64,000 nt of DNA, taken from contig NZ_KZ300476.1 of the NCBI RefSeq assembly GCF_002514735.1, positions 496,001-560,000 on the forward strand, written 5' to 3'. Shown piece by piece: positions 1-8,754 of the stretch. Origin of the DNA: Sediminicola luteus. Lineage in GTDB: Bacteria > Bacteroidota > Bacteroidia > Flavobacteriales > Flavobacteriaceae. The position numbers and the translations under genes were made by a program. Each line of letters begins with the position of its first letter. The first letter of the stretch is position 1. The notes beneath the pieces are model-generated. The model saw nothing but the letters and a program-made list of their open reading frames with translations, ran no database searches and was not told the origin of the DNA.

Positions 1-534
1 TGGATCGAGCACCACCTGATCAAAGGGGGTATGATCCGAATTGAGCCCCAATTTTTTCTCCGGACCCATTAAAACGGCTGTTCGCGATACTTCGGCCCCG
101 GTGCCACTTATGGTAGGTATACCCACATGGTACAGACCGGGTCGTTTTACCAAATCCCATCCTTGGTAATCGGCCGCACTACCCGGGTTGGTCATTAACA
201 AAGCTACCGCTTTGGCCAAATCGAGTATACTGCCCCCGCCCAAGCCGATGATCCCGGAAGGTATTTCCTCGAAATTATCTTGTAACAGGGCCACCAAGCG
301 ATCTACTTGTTCCGTTTTGGGTTCTTCGGTGGTATCTATAAAAATGAGTCGGTCTTCAAAACGCAAAGGCAATTTTCCGAGTAGCGGCTTATCTTCAAAT
401 ACGGCATCGACTAGATAAATAAAAGGTGCCTCGGTATTTCTGCGTTTGGGCATCAATATGCTATCCAATTGGTCTATACAGCCCGGGCCATAGACTACCC
501 GAGGTACCATTGGAAAATTTCTGAATTGCCCCAT
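1..534 (-). CDS. kdnB: Iron-containing alcohol dehydrogenase, KdnB-like (3-deoxy-D-manno-octulosonate 8-oxidase), C-terminus cut by window edge
   Basis: Reading from ATG at 534 the protein starts MGQFRNFPMVPRVVYGPG and runs off the left edge after about 178 residues. A GGGSILDLAK NAD-binding loop near residue 100 and the segment IPTISGTGAEVSRTAVL near residue 142 are typical of family III iron-dependent alcohol dehydrogenases. KdnB oxidises C8 of Kdo so that KdnA can add an amino group, giving 8-amino-Kdo for lipopolysaccharide. The specific KdnB call rests on the N-terminal pattern and on kdsB lying two genes upstream; the catalytic metal ligands are outside the window. It is the downstream gene of a minus-strand group with the HAD hydrolase (15-base gap). 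Another sugar or polyol dehydrogenase remains possible. Confidence 0.75.
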   Translation of the reverse strand, partial: MGQFRNFPMVPRVVYGPGCIDQLDSILMPKRRNTEAPFIYLVDAVFEDKPLLGKLPLRFEDRLIFIDTTEEPKTEQVDRLVALLQDNFEEIPSGIIGLGGGSILDLAKAVALLMTNPGSAADYQGWDLVKRPGLYHVGIPTISGTGAEVSRTAVLMGPEKKLGLNSDHTPFDQVVLDP

Positions 535-549
535 ATATCAGTGTTGGTT

Positions 550-1248
550 TTACAAATATTTTAAGACCCCACGAATGGAATCCAAACTTAAATAGGTATC
601 GGAAGCATGGTCACCTTGTACCATTTCGTGCTGCCAAGTGGTATGGAACGGAATATGGATGGCCTGTGCCCCGATGTTTACGATAGGCAACACATCCGAT
701 TTCAAGGAGTTACCTATCATCAGGAATTTCTCGGCCGGAATACGCAAATGCTCCAACAAATTGCTATAGTTAGTTTCCTTTTTCTCACTTAGCACCTCTA
801 CATGATGAAAATATTGGGCCAAACCGGATTTTTCCAGCTTCCGCTCTTGATCTAACAAATCGCCCTTGGTCACCACCATAACATGATATTTGGGAGATAA
901 GGTCTTGAGTACCTCTTCTACCCCATCGAGCAATTCTACCGGATGGTTGATCATTTTCTTTCCGATTCCGATAATCTTATCCAATACTTCCAGAGATACC
1001 CTGCCATTACTGATTTCCATGGCCGATTCGATCATTGAGAGCATAAAGCCCTTGACCCCATAACCATACAGGGCCAGGTTGTCCATTTCTTTTTTGAACA
1101 ATTCTTGATCGATCTTGTTTTTGGTCTCGTATCCTTCCAACAAAGAAGCAAAGGCTTCCTCGGCCTCCCTGAAATAAGTTTCGTTTACCCAAAGGGTGTC
1201 GTCGGCATCGAAGGCGATGTATTCTATTTTCGAAAAATCTACTTCCAT
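550..1248 (-). CDS. HAD-superfamily hydrolase (subfamily IA, YjjG-like)
   Basis: A 232-residue HAD phosphatase. The nucleophile motif is at residues 14-18 (DADDT), followed by a helical cap. Motif II is VVTKGD near residue 126 (Thr in the usual Ser/Thr position) and the acidic motif is IGNSLKSDV near residue 198. The substrate cannot be read from sequence. It overlaps the end of kdsB by 10 bases and is followed after 15 bases by the KdnB-like gene, so it may act on a phosphosugar in Kdo metabolism. It is not a canonical KdsC: the length and cap differ and the nucleophile motif is DADDT rather than the DGVLT type. Confidence 0.85.
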   Translation of the reverse strand: MEVDFSKIEYIAFDADDTLWVNETYFREAEEAFASLLEGYETKNKIDQELFKKEMDNLALYGYGVKGFMLSMIESAMEISNGRVSLEVLDKIIGIGKKMINHPVELLDGVEEVLKTLSPKYHVMVVTKGDLLDQERKLEKSGLAQYFHHVEVLSEKKETNYSNLLEHLRIPAEKFLMIGNSLKSDVLPIVNIGAQAIHIPFHTTWQHEMVQGDHASDTYLSLDSIRGVLKYL

Positions 1249-1967
1249 ACGGCCTTGGCTTTGGCAAGATCATCGGGGGTATCGATCTCGATACCGGTAA
1301 CATGGGTCTCCACCATTTTTATTTTTTTTCCGTATTCCAAATAACGGATGGCCTCTATCTTTTCCGTGGCTTCCAAGGCCAACATAGGTAAACGCTGAAA
1401 ATCCATTAGGGCCCTTTTACGAAAGGCGTACACTCCTTTATGCTTAAAGTATTTGGCCCCGGCATTGATATCGCGTGGATAGGGAATCGGTGCCCGTGAG
1501 AAATAGAGGGCAAAGTCTTTATTATCGACGATAACCTTTACGTTATTCGGATTATTGATGTCTTCCAAAGCGGTAATCGGGGTCATTAAACTCGCCAGAT
1601 CAATCTCTTCGGTTTTGTCTTGCTCGAACACCTTTACCAAACTGGCCAAACTTTCCTTTTCAGTAAAAGGCTCATCTCCCTGAACATTTATGATGATATC
1701 GACCTCCATATCGGATACCGCCTCAGCGATGCGATCGCTACCACATTCATGTGCTTTTTGGCTCATCATGGCCTTGCCTCCGGCCTCGGTAATGGTATTG
1801 AAAATGGTTTGGCTATCGGTAACCACGATAACCTCGTCGAACAAGCCGGTATCGCGGGCCGCTTCATAGGTACGGACGATGACCGGTTTTCCGGCAAGAT
1901 CCTTCATCAATTTCCCAGGAAATCGGGAAGCCGCGTAACGGGCCGGGATCATGGCAATAATCTTCAT
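1239..1967 (-). CDS. kdsB: 3-deoxy-manno-octulosonate cytidylyltransferase (CMP-Kdo synthetase)
   Basis: A 242-residue nucleotidyltransferase of the usual KdsB length. It opens with [19 protein letters not shown], the CTP-binding signature, and contains VQGDEPF at about residue 95 (metal and CTP binding) and [12 protein letters not shown] around residue 150. It activates Kdo, or 8-amino-Kdo if the neighbouring KdnB-like enzyme is used, with CTP for transfer to lipid A. It is first in a three-gene minus-strand group with the HAD hydrolase and the dehydrogenase. No clear TAnnTTTG promoter was found in the 93 bases upstream. Confidence 0.96.
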   Translation of the reverse strand: MKIIAMIPARYAASRFPGKLMKDLAGKPVIVRTYEAARDTGLFDEVIVVTDSQTIFNTITEAGGKAMMSQKAHECGSDRIAEAVSDMEVDIIINVQGDEPFTEKESLASLVKVFEQDKTEEIDLASLMTPITALEDINNPNNVKVIVDNKDFALYFSRAPIPYPRDINAGAKYFKHKGVYAFRKRALMDFQRLPMLALEATEKIEAIRYLEYGKKIKMVETHVTGIEIDTPDDLAKAKAVWK

Positions 1968-2060
1968 CTAGTCTTAATTAGGTTAACTGACTGGGGTTAC
2001 ACTTCTTTTATCCGACCTAAAGCATTCCTTATTCACACCCGTACTGGAAAAAATCAGAAT

Positions 2061-2639
2061 TTAAGGGTTGACCGCCCCTTTTTTCGGACGTAGTTTTCTA
2101 TAGATCTTAAAAATGAGGGCTAAAATAAGAATAACTAAGATGGCGGCAATAACCGGTGCGAAAATTGACGCGGTAGAAACCACTACACTGGCACCAGTCT
2201 CGGTGGCCGACACCAATGGATTGGCCAAACCGCCCGTACTTGCCGTTGATGCCAACCTGCCGGTGGCATTCGCCCCTTTAATGGCCGTTGCCGTACCGCC
2301 CCCGGCGATTATCGCCAAGGTCCAGGTTACCATAGGGTCGAGACCGGCCACGGTACTTACCATAACCGCCGTACCCGCGATGGCGGCCAAAGGCACCGCA
2401 ATACTGTCCAAAAGATTATCGAACCAGGGAATGAAATAGGCAAAGATTTCCAATACCATGGCCACGCCTAAACAGACCAATGCCGGTAAAGTACCGATCC
2501 AGGCCCAGTTGTCGTTCAGTTCCCAAATATTGAAATAGGCCGCCAAACTTAGGGCGAACATGGGCAAAAAGACCCGAAAACCCACCGAAGCGGCCAGGCC
2601 CACACCCAAAAATATACTAAGTATCGTATCTGAATCCAT
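2061..2639 (-). CDS. DUF4126 family membrane protein
   Basis: A 192-residue hydrophobic protein with about five to six membrane segments, glycine/alanine-rich loops (SVGFRVFLPMFALSLAA near residue 19; GGGTATAIKGANATGR around residue 113) and a basic tail KIYRKLRPKKG. The pattern matches DUF4126, inner-membrane proteins of unknown function common in Bacteroidota. It stands alone: 93 bases separate it from kdsB and about 108 from the helicase gene upstream, and no promoter of the family consensus is obvious. Confidence 0.85.
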   Translation of the reverse strand: MDSDTILSIFLGVGLAASVGFRVFLPMFALSLAAYFNIWELNDNWAWIGTLPALVCLGVAMVLEIFAYFIPWFDNLLDSIAVPLAAIAGTAVMVSTVAGLDPMVTWTLAIIAGGGTATAIKGANATGRLASTASTGGLANPLVSATETGASVVVSTASIFAPVIAAILVILILALIFKIYRKLRPKKGAVNP

Positions 2640-2747
2640 GTAAATGTGTTAGTGTATCTTATTGTACGAATAGCGAAAAACGTGCCGTTTTGCATCAACA
2701 TTCATCTGCCAAGGCCACGCTTACTATCTTGTCTTAAATATACACTA

Positions 2748-4184
2748 TTAGTCCGCTTCGAAAAAATCATCCTTGAATCCGATCAGGTAGAGTTTCTTTT
2801 TAGCTCGGGTTATGGCGGTATACAGCCATCGCAAATACTCGCGATCCGTTCCATTGGGTAAGTAAGGTTGTTCTACGAAGACCACGTCCCATTGCCCCCC
2901 TTGCGATTTATGGCAGGTCATGGCATAAGAGAATTTCACCTGAAGGGCATTAAAGTATTTGTTGTTCTTTACGGCCATAAAGCGTTTGTAGTTCGACTTT
3001 TCGTTGGCGTAATCTTTGTTTACCTCTTGATATAGCCTGTTTCCGTCTTCGTATGACAAAGATGCCGCTTCGGCCGTAATGGTATCTAACAACAGAACGG
3101 TTTCAAAGGGGCTCATATTCGGGTAATCGACCATCTTTACCTTAACCTCGGCAAAAGAGAAACCGTACAACTCCTTTATGGCAAAAATCTCGAGTACTTC
3201 GATAATATCACCATTAGCTATAAACCCGGCCTCGGAATGGGGTTGCAACCAAAAATAATTGTTCTTGACCACCATCATATAATCGCCAACGGCAATCTGG
3301 TTCTCTAAAAACAAAATCCGTTCGCGTATATTGGCGTTGTATAGATTCGCCCTTTTATTAGAGCGCACGATAAAGGCCGTTTCTTCGCGCCCATGTTCCG
3401 AATAAGCACTATCTATAGCCTCTTGTACTTCGTGCCCATCTACCAACCTTTGTATGTCGGTATACCCCTCCAAAGCAAATTGGGGTTGTATATCAAAGGC
3501 ATCCTCTAAATCGAGCCGTAAACGGGTAGCGTTGGAGAGTATTCCGGAATCCGCAGCCTGTCGTACTACCTCATCCAATAGCTGTTCGCTAACCTCCTTA
3601 TTATATTGTAACGCCAAACGGTCTGGATCTAAAGCCGGACTAATACTTAAATGTACGGGGGGCAACTGGGCCACATCGCCCACCAACATCAACTTACAGT
3701 TATGGCCCGAATACACATATTGCATTAAATCGTCGAGCAAGGAGCCATTTTCAAACAATTTGGAATCGGATGGGGCATCCGGGATCATAGAGGCCTCATC
3801 GACAATAAATACCGTATCTCGATGTTTGTTGGGAGACAGAACGAATTTTACCCCGCCCCCTTTTTCCTTGCGAGGTACATATATTTTTTTATGGATGGTC
3901 AGTGCCGTGGTTTTGGCATAATTCCCCATTACTTTGGCCGCCCTACCCGTGGGCGCCATTAAAACGGCCTTGGCCCGGGCCTTCCACAAATTTGAAACCA
4001 CCGTACCCAACAAGGTTGTTTTACCCGTACCCGCAAAACCTTTTAACAAGAACACCCTATCTTTTTCCTTACCTAGAATAAAGTGCGCCAGTCCGTTAAG
4101 GGTCTCATCTTGTTTTTCGGTGGGTTGATGCGGGAAACCTTCCCGTAAAATCCGGTAAAATGCTTTGGTATCGATTACTTCCAT
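2748..4184 (-). CDS. ATP-dependent RecD-like DNA helicase (SF1B)
   Basis: A 478-residue helicase. Walker A is KGFAGTGKTTLL near residue 48, followed by MAPTGRAAKV (motif Ia), the DEAS Walker B segment in VFIVDEASMI around residue 128, GDVAQLPPV (motif III) near residue 168, and a C-terminal UvrD_C_2 region with MTCHKSQGGQWD and LYTAITRAKKKLYLIG. It has the core of RecD2/Pif1-type 5'-3' helicases without the long N-terminal part of Deinococcus RecD2, the usual size in Flavobacteria. It probably acts in DNA repair. A TATCTTTG promoter element ends seven bases before the ATG, so the mRNA may be leaderless. Confidence 0.9.
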   Translation of the reverse strand: MEVIDTKAFYRILREGFPHQPTEKQDETLNGLAHFILGKEKDRVFLLKGFAGTGKTTLLGTVVSNLWKARAKAVLMAPTGRAAKVMGNYAKTTALTIHKKIYVPRKEKGGGVKFVLSPNKHRDTVFIVDEASMIPDAPSDSKLFENGSLLDDLMQYVYSGHNCKLMLVGDVAQLPPVHLSISPALDPDRLALQYNKEVSEQLLDEVVRQAADSGILSNATRLRLDLEDAFDIQPQFALEGYTDIQRLVDGHEVQEAIDSAYSEHGREETAFIVRSNKRANLYNANIRERILFLENQIAVGDYMMVVKNNYFWLQPHSEAGFIANGDIIEVLEIFAIKELYGFSFAEVKVKMVDYPNMSPFETVLLLDTITAEAASLSYEDGNRLYQEVNKDYANEKSNYKRFMAVKNNKYFNALQVKFSYAMTCHKSQGGQWDVVFVEQPYLPNGTDREYLRWLYTAITRAKKKLYLIGFKDDFFEAD

Positions 4185-4191
4185 GAACCCC

Positions 4192-4199
4192 CAAAGATA
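4192..4199 (-). promoter_or_regulatory. -7 element of the RecD-like helicase promoter
   Basis: On the minus strand the sequence is TATCTTTG, an exact TAnnTTTG match. It ends seven bases before the ATG at 4184. Transcription starting the usual six or so bases downstream would begin at or next to the start codon. No TTG is present at the usual -33 spacing, which lowers confidence. Confidence 0.5.
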
Positions 4200-4224
4200 G
4201 CGAAGGAAAATGCCCTAAAAACTT

Positions 4225-4252
4225 TTGCGATAAAAAAAAAATTGTAGATTTG
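4225..4252 (+). promoter_or_regulatory. Promoter of the 4286-6298 operon (TTG-N17-TAGATTTG)
   Basis: TTG at 4225-4227, 17 bases, then TAGATTTG at 4245-4252, a full match to the Bacteroidota primary-sigma consensus. The expected start near 4258 leaves a leader of about 27 bases before the ATG at 4286. Confidence 0.75.
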
Positions 4253-4285
4253 TCACAACCACTAAACATAATTAACACTTAAGAA

Positions 4286-4936
4286 ATGAAAACCCTTATA
4301 CAAGTAGTACTTTGGCTCGTGTGTATCTTTTTGGGATATCAAATTTACCAATCTGTAAACGCTCCCATCAAGTTTAAGAAAGTGAAGCAAGAGCGTTTTG
4401 CCGAAGTAATTTCTTCATTGAAGGACATCCGTAATTCCCAGGAGGCTTACAAAACCGTAAACGGGGTTTTCGCCAAGGACTTCAATAGCTTGGTAAAATT
4501 TGTTGATACCGGAAAATATGTAATCACCCAACAGCGTGATTCTTCTTATATGGAGTATGACAAAACCTATCAAATCGACCTTTTGAAAGAGGTTAAGATA
4601 ATTGACACCCTTGGTTTTGTTGCCGTAAAGGATTCTTTGTTCAAGAACAGCGACCGTTATAAGACTATGATGAACGTTCCCAACGCCCAAAACGGTGAGA
4701 AGTTCGAAATGAAATCCGCTACAGTTGAAAAGAGTGGCTACAAAGCATCCGTATTTGAAGCCAAGGTCAAAAAAGACGTAGTGCTTTACGATCAACCCCA
4801 AGATTTAAGAGAGCGTGAAAACGTTATGCAAAGTGTAGAGGAAGTAAATGGCGCTGAGATTACCGTAGGTTCATTGGACGATGTTAGTACCAACGGAAAC
4901 TGGCCTCCTATCTATGACAAAAAAAGTGACAACTAA
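4286..4936 (+). CDS. Membrane-anchored protein of unknown function
   Basis: A 216-residue protein with one N-terminal membrane segment (residues 4-22, LIQVVLWLVCIFLGYQIYQS) and a soluble remainder that would lie in the periplasm. After the anchor comes a helix-rich stretch (RFAEVISSLKDIRNSQEAYK) that resembles the start of pseudopilin-like proteins, but no prepilin cleavage site is evident. I do not recognise a family with a known function. The gene heads an operon with the DUF3822 gene (23-base overlap) and rsmD, and the same set is a familiar arrangement in Flavobacteria. Confidence 0.85.
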   Translation: MKTLIQVVLWLVCIFLGYQIYQSVNAPIKFKKVKQERFAEVISSLKDIRNSQEAYKTVNGVFAKDFNSLVKFVDTGKYVITQQRDSSYMEYDKTYQIDLLKEVKIIDTLGFVAVKDSLFKNSDRYKTMMNVPNAQNGEKFEMKSATVEKSGYKASVFEAKVKKDVVLYDQPQDLRERENVMQSVEEVNGAEITVGSLDDVSTNGNWPPIYDKKSDN

Positions 4937-5744
4937 TACCGAAGATTTACATATTTCGGATTACCATACATTGTCCATTCAAGTGAGCTTGAATGGACTT
5001 TCTTTTTGTGTTTTCGATACTTTGGCCAAAAAGGTCTTGCTTACCGAAAAGACCAGCTTTACGGAAGCCGTACCCCCAAAGCGGATAAAACAATCGTTAC
5101 AGGCCCATTTGGCCAAACACGGCATTGACGGCAAAGCTTTTTCCAAAGTGACCGTTATACATCGTAACCCTAATTTCAGCTTGGTTCCAAAGGCGTTGTT
5201 CGACTCCAAGAAATTGGCACACTACCTTAAATTCAATACCGAAATCGACAAAGACCAACATATCGTTTTCGACGATTTGGAACATGCCGACATGGTAAAT
5301 GTGTACACGCCATTTGAGAACATAAACAATTACCTCTACGACCTTTTCGGCGACTTTGAATCACAGCACAGCTCTTCGGTAATGATTTCGTCATTATTGG
5401 CAGATGCCAATCGCGATGCCGCAGCCAGTTGTTATGTATATTTCGGGGAACAGCACATGGACCTAACCATAGTGCAGCAAAAGCGATTACTACTGCATAA
5501 TATTTTTGAGATCAATGCCCCCGAAGACGCCACCTATTATCTTTTGTTCGCTTTGGAACAATTAAAATTAGACCCAGAGACGACCCCGGTCAAAACCTTT
5601 GGTAACATAGAGGAAGGCGACTCCCTATATCAATTGATACATACCTACATCGAAAAACTAGGGGTTTTCGTGGTGGAAAATCCAGCCTATTTGACCGAAT
5701 CGGAAAGCGAAGCCATCGACTTTACGGTAATGAAGACCTTATAA
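4914..5744 (+). CDS. DUF3822 family protein
   Basis: A 276-residue soluble protein recognised as DUF3822, a Bacteroidota family of unknown function that habitually sits before rsmD. The start is taken at ATG 4914 (MTKKVTTNTEDLHI); the longer frame from 4881 lies deep inside the preceding gene. Alternating strand and helix segments (SIQVSLNGLSFCVFDTL; SCYVYFGEQHMDLTIV near residue 170) suggest an actin-like ATPase-type fold, but this is inference. Its stop TAA shares a base with the ATG of rsmD, implying translational coupling. Confidence 0.9.
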   Translation: MTKKVTTNTEDLHISDYHTLSIQVSLNGLSFCVFDTLAKKVLLTEKTSFTEAVPPKRIKQSLQAHLAKHGIDGKAFSKVTVIHRNPNFSLVPKALFDSKKLAHYLKFNTEIDKDQHIVFDDLEHADMVNVYTPFENINNYLYDLFGDFESQHSSSVMISSLLADANRDAAASCYVYFGEQHMDLTIVQQKRLLLHNIFEINAPEDATYYLLFALEQLKLDPETTPVKTFGNIEEGDSLYQLIHTYIEKLGVFVVENPAYLTESESEAIDFTVMKTL

Positions 5745-6298
5745 TGCGTATAATCTCCGGTACCCACAAAGGAAAGCGACTGGTAGCCCCAAAGAACCTA
5801 CCCGTTAGACCCACAACCGACATGGCCAAAGAATCGTTGTTCAATATTCTGAACAACCACTATTTCTTTGAAGACCTATCTGTACTCGACCTGTTCTCAG
5901 GCACGGGTAATCTGGCCTATGAATTTGCCTCCCGAGGTGCCGTTCAAGTCACCGCTGTAGACATTAATGCCCATTGTGTGCGCTATATAGACCGTACCGC
6001 ACAACAACTCGATTTTCCGATTACCGTTATTAAAAGCGATGTTTTTAAATACCTGGAACGCGCTCGAATAGCTACGGATATCATCATAGCCGATCCGCCC
6101 TATGACCTGCCCAAATCGGAATTCGAAAAAATCGTAACCATGGTTTATGAGAATGACCTACTCAAAGAAAATGGGGTTTTGATTTTGGAACATTCCAAGC
6201 ATACCGATTTAACGGATCTGGCCCATTTTTCCGATGCCCGTAAATATGGTGGTAGCGTATTTAGTTTCTTTTATGCCGAAACAGAAGAAGAAGACTAA
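5744..6298 (+). CDS. rsmD: 16S rRNA (guanine(966)-N2)-methyltransferase RsmD
   Basis: A 184-residue class I methyltransferase. MRIISGTHKGKRL and RPTTDMAKESLFNIL are the RsmD N-terminal signature. VLDLFSGTGNLAYE (about residue 47) binds S-adenosylmethionine and IIADPPYDLP (about residue 118) is the DPPY catalytic motif for an exocyclic amino group. It methylates G966 of 16S rRNA during 30S assembly. Start and upstream stop overlap as TAATG. It is the last gene of its operon and converges with rnpB about 190 bases on. Confidence 0.95.
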   Translation: MRIISGTHKGKRLVAPKNLPVRPTTDMAKESLFNILNNHYFFEDLSVLDLFSGTGNLAYEFASRGAVQVTAVDINAHCVRYIDRTAQQLDFPITVIKSDVFKYLERARIATDIIIADPPYDLPKSEFEKIVTMVYENDLLKENGVLILEHSKHTDLTDLAHFSDARKYGGSVFSFFYAETEEED

Positions 6299-6487
6299 GC
6301 CCTTATCCCAAATTTTTCTAAACGGATCACCCAAACCGTATACATTTTAAAAGACGAAAAATCTAAGGTCGATTATTAACGTGCATGTAGCCAGTATGCT
6401 TTGCGCTTAGTTGGCTTGCTATGTCTTCTTTTGTAATTCAGATATTATATTTATTTCCTATTTAATCGAATTCAGGTTAAAAAGTAA

Positions 6488-6815
6488 AAAGCAGGCCATA
6501 AGCCGGGTTCTGTACCCCGCGAACAGGGTTCCCTATCATTTATCTAGGCCATGGATTACCCCATGGCTCGATCCGCCTACCCTCCAGCATGGGCGTGCAA
6601 CCCTCCCCCGACCAAGGTCGGGACGCTGGTATACATGGCGTTTCACCACATAGAGTTTACCTGATTTCACTACAGCATTACCTGTACATACTTTCTGCTG
6701 CACTTGTCCTCGCTTTTCAACGGACGGGTGTTACCCGCTATGTCACACTACGGTGCCCGGACTTTCCTCCCCTTACCGAACAAGTTCGGTTCGCAGCGAT
6801 AAGGTGGCCTGCTTA
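6488..6815 (-). ncRNA. rnpB: RNase P RNA (bacterial class A)
   Basis: Read on the minus strand, the conserved core GAGGAAAGTCCGGGC lies at 6769-6755 and the 3' signature ACAGAACCCGGCTTA at 6513-6499. The ends pair as helix P1 (AAGCAGGCCA near 6815 with TGGCCTGCTT near 6488), which defines the gene limits to within a few bases. The RNA is the catalytic subunit that trims tRNA 5' ends. The P1 strand is followed by a T-rich run that may serve as terminator. Short open frames on both strands here are spurious. Confidence 0.96.
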
Positions 6816-6820
6816 GCCGC

Positions 6821-6828
6821 CAAAGGTA
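6821..6828 (-). promoter_or_regulatory. -7 element of rnpB promoter
   Basis: TACCTTTG on the minus strand ends six bases before the predicted RNase P RNA 5' end. Because that end is fixed by helix P1, this calibrates the distance from TAnnTTTG to transcription start in this genome at about six bases. No TTG at the usual -33 distance was seen. Confidence 0.7.
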
Positions 6829-6894
6829 AGCCAATTGTTGATAATTTAAGTAACTACCCTGCCTTTCATTACCCAATGAATGCCCCCGTATTGC

Positions 6895-6902
6895 TATATT
6901 TG
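6895..6902 (+). promoter_or_regulatory. -7 element of dnaX promoter
   Basis: TATATTTG is an exact TAnnTTTG match. It would start RNA near 6908, about 20 bases before the TTG start codon of dnaX. No TTG was found at the -33 spacing. Confidence 0.5.
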
Positions 6903-6927
6903 CCCTATTCGTTAACCCATTTCGCCT

Positions 6928-8001
6928 TTGGAACCTTTTGTAGTATCGGCACGGAAATATAGACCCCAGACATTTAAAGATGTGGTGGGCCAAGCTTCCA
7001 TTACCAATACCCTACTCAATGCCATTAACAACGACCATTTGGCCCAAGCCTTATTGTTCTGTGGCCCTAGAGGGGTTGGTAAGACCACCTGTGCCCGTAT
7101 CCTGGCCAAAAAGATAAACCAAAGCGATACCGATAGTGAGGACGAGGATTTCGCTTTCAATATTTTTGAGCTCGATGCGGCCTCGAACAACTCGGTTGAC
7201 GACATTCGTAGCCTTATTGACCAAGTACGGATTCCGCCTCAAGTAGGGCAATACAAGGTCTATATTATAGATGAGGTACATATGCTGTCGCAGTCGGCTT
7301 TCAACGCCTTCTTAAAGACCTTGGAAGAACCGCCCAAGCATGCCATTTTTATCTTGGCCACTACCGAGAAGCATAAAATAATACCGACCATATTATCGCG
7401 TTGCCAAATCTTCGATTTTAAACGCATTACGGTTACCGATGCCGCCGAATACCTCAAGTACATAGCAGAAAACCAGGGTATAGAAGCCGATCCGGATGCC
7501 TTGCACATTATTGCCCAAAAGGCGGATGGCGCTATGCGCGATGCCCTTTCCATTTTTGACCGGGTAGTCAGTTTTTCGGGCAACAAACTCACCCGTAAGG
7601 CCGTTACCGAAAACCTGAACGTACTCGATTACGACACCTATTTCGAGGCTACCGATTTAATTTTGGCCCATGACATCCCGGGCTTGTTGTTACTTTTCAA
7701 CAAATGCCTGGCACAAGGTTTTGACGGCCATCATTTTATTGCCGGTCTGGCGTCACACTTCAGGGATTTAATGGTATGCCAACAACAAAGCACCATATCG
7801 CTTTTAGAAGTCGGGGAAACCGCCAAGGAAAAGTATCTAGAACAGGTAAAAAAAACCGGACTGGCCTTTTTGATTCAGGCTTTGGAAATCGCGAATACTT
7901 GCGACTTAAAATATAAGACCAGCCAAAATAGGCGTTTGCTCGTCGAACTTGCCCTAATGAAACTGGCCTCTATCGGATTCGATGGAGAAAAAAAAAAGTG
8001 A
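6928..8001 (+). CDS. dnaX: DNA polymerase III subunit gamma (short product of dnaX)
   Basis: A 357-residue clamp-loader ATPase. It begins at TTG 6928 (then EPFVVSARKYRPQTF); an in-frame TAA at 6913 excludes anything longer. Walker A is CGPRGVGKTT near residue 45, DEVH (Walker B) is in VYIIDEVHMLSQ, and LSRCQ is the arginine-finger (SRC) motif. The four-Cys zinc module of E. coli DnaX is replaced by an acidic linker (SDTDSEDEDF). The frame ends EKKK-TGA at an A10 run (7988-7997). The missing tau C-terminus continues directly in the -1 frame, so this is either the gamma product of programmed slippage or the result of a one-base homopolymer error. Confidence 0.93.
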   Translation: MEPFVVSARKYRPQTFKDVVGQASITNTLLNAINNDHLAQALLFCGPRGVGKTTCARILAKKINQSDTDSEDEDFAFNIFELDAASNNSVDDIRSLIDQVRIPPQVGQYKVYIIDEVHMLSQSAFNAFLKTLEEPPKHAIFILATTEKHKIIPTILSRCQIFDFKRITVTDAAEYLKYIAENQGIEADPDALHIIAQKADGAMRDALSIFDRVVSFSGNKLTRKAVTENLNVLDYDTYFEATDLILAHDIPGLLLLFNKCLAQGFDGHHFIAGLASHFRDLMVCQQQSTISLLEVGETAKEKYLEQVKKTGLAFLIQALEIANTCDLKYKTSQNRRLLVELALMKLASIGFDGEKKK

Positions 8002-8690
8002 GCACCCTAGTTAAAGGTGCCCTACTCTTACCCATAATACCCGCTTCCCATTTTAGGAACGAACCACCGAAACCCGTTATACAACCCAGTACGGGAGACC
8101 GGGCTGAAAAATCTACAGCCGAGATTTCATCGATTGAGGTAACCAAACCCAAAACCGTTACCCCTACCCCAGCTCCGGTCGAAAAACCGAAGATTACTTT
8201 AAAAAAGCTGGACATCAACCAACCCAAACAACGGGTATCGGGTCTATCGTTATCTAGCCTACGAGCCAAAAAACAGCACGAACTCAACAGACAAGAGCAG
8301 GAAGAAAAACCCGAAAACCTACCCAAGGATGCCTTTACGGAAGCCGACATGCAACGGCATTGGCACGATTTCGTTGAAAAGATAAAAGGTGAAGGGAAAC
8401 ATATTTTAGCCTCCAATCTCAATACGGATGTGCCGAAAATGAAAAATGCGGAAACCATTTGGATCGAACTGCCCAATGAGACCATGAAAAAGGAAATTGA
8501 GCGCGACCAATACGACCTAATGGTTTACCTAAGGCAAAAGTTGAACAACTATAGCGTAAACCTCTATATCACCATAAACGAGGAAACCGCCAAAAAATAC
8601 GCCTTTACCCCTCAGGAAAAATACGAGAAGATGCGGGAAAAGAATCCGGCCATAGAAAAACTAAGGCGTGGATTTGATTTGGAGATTTAA
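7998..8690 (+). CDS. dnaX: Tau-specific C-terminal part of DnaX, read in the -1 frame
   Basis: These 230 codons begin GTG-AGC-ACC immediately after the A10 run and have no credible independent start; homologous DnaX proteins are continuous through this point. The first half is a Pro/Lys-rich linker (KPKTVTPTPAPVEKPK). The second half is a compact domain (FTEADMQRHWHDFVEKIK ... KLRRGFDLEI) matching the C-terminus of Bacteroidota DnaX, which contacts the polymerase. A -1 shift on A-AAA-AAG joins it to the 357-residue upstream part to give a tau of about 587 residues, the normal size in Flavobacteria. Confidence 0.85.
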   Translation: MSTLVKGALLLPIIPASHFRNEPPKPVIQPSTGDRAEKSTAEISSIEVTKPKTVTPTPAPVEKPKITLKKLDINQPKQRVSGLSLSSLRAKKQHELNRQEQEEKPENLPKDAFTEADMQRHWHDFVEKIKGEGKHILASNLNTDVPKMKNAETIWIELPNETMKKEIERDQYDLMVYLRQKLNNYSVNLYITINEETAKKYAFTPQEKYEKMREKNPAIEKLRRGFDLEI

Positions 8691-8754
8691 CATCACTCAA
8701 AATTTAACCAACTTATTTTACAACACACCGTTACTTAACCATAGCATAAAATTG

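Noticed and set aside
3454-3921. 155-codon plus-strand frame inside the helicase gene
   Set aside because: Antisense to a helicase with intact motifs; no promoter and no recognisable protein.
6411-6993. Open frames on both strands between rsmD and dnaX
   Set aside because: They run across the RNase P RNA, whose conserved core and P1 pairing are clear; composition is not gene-like.
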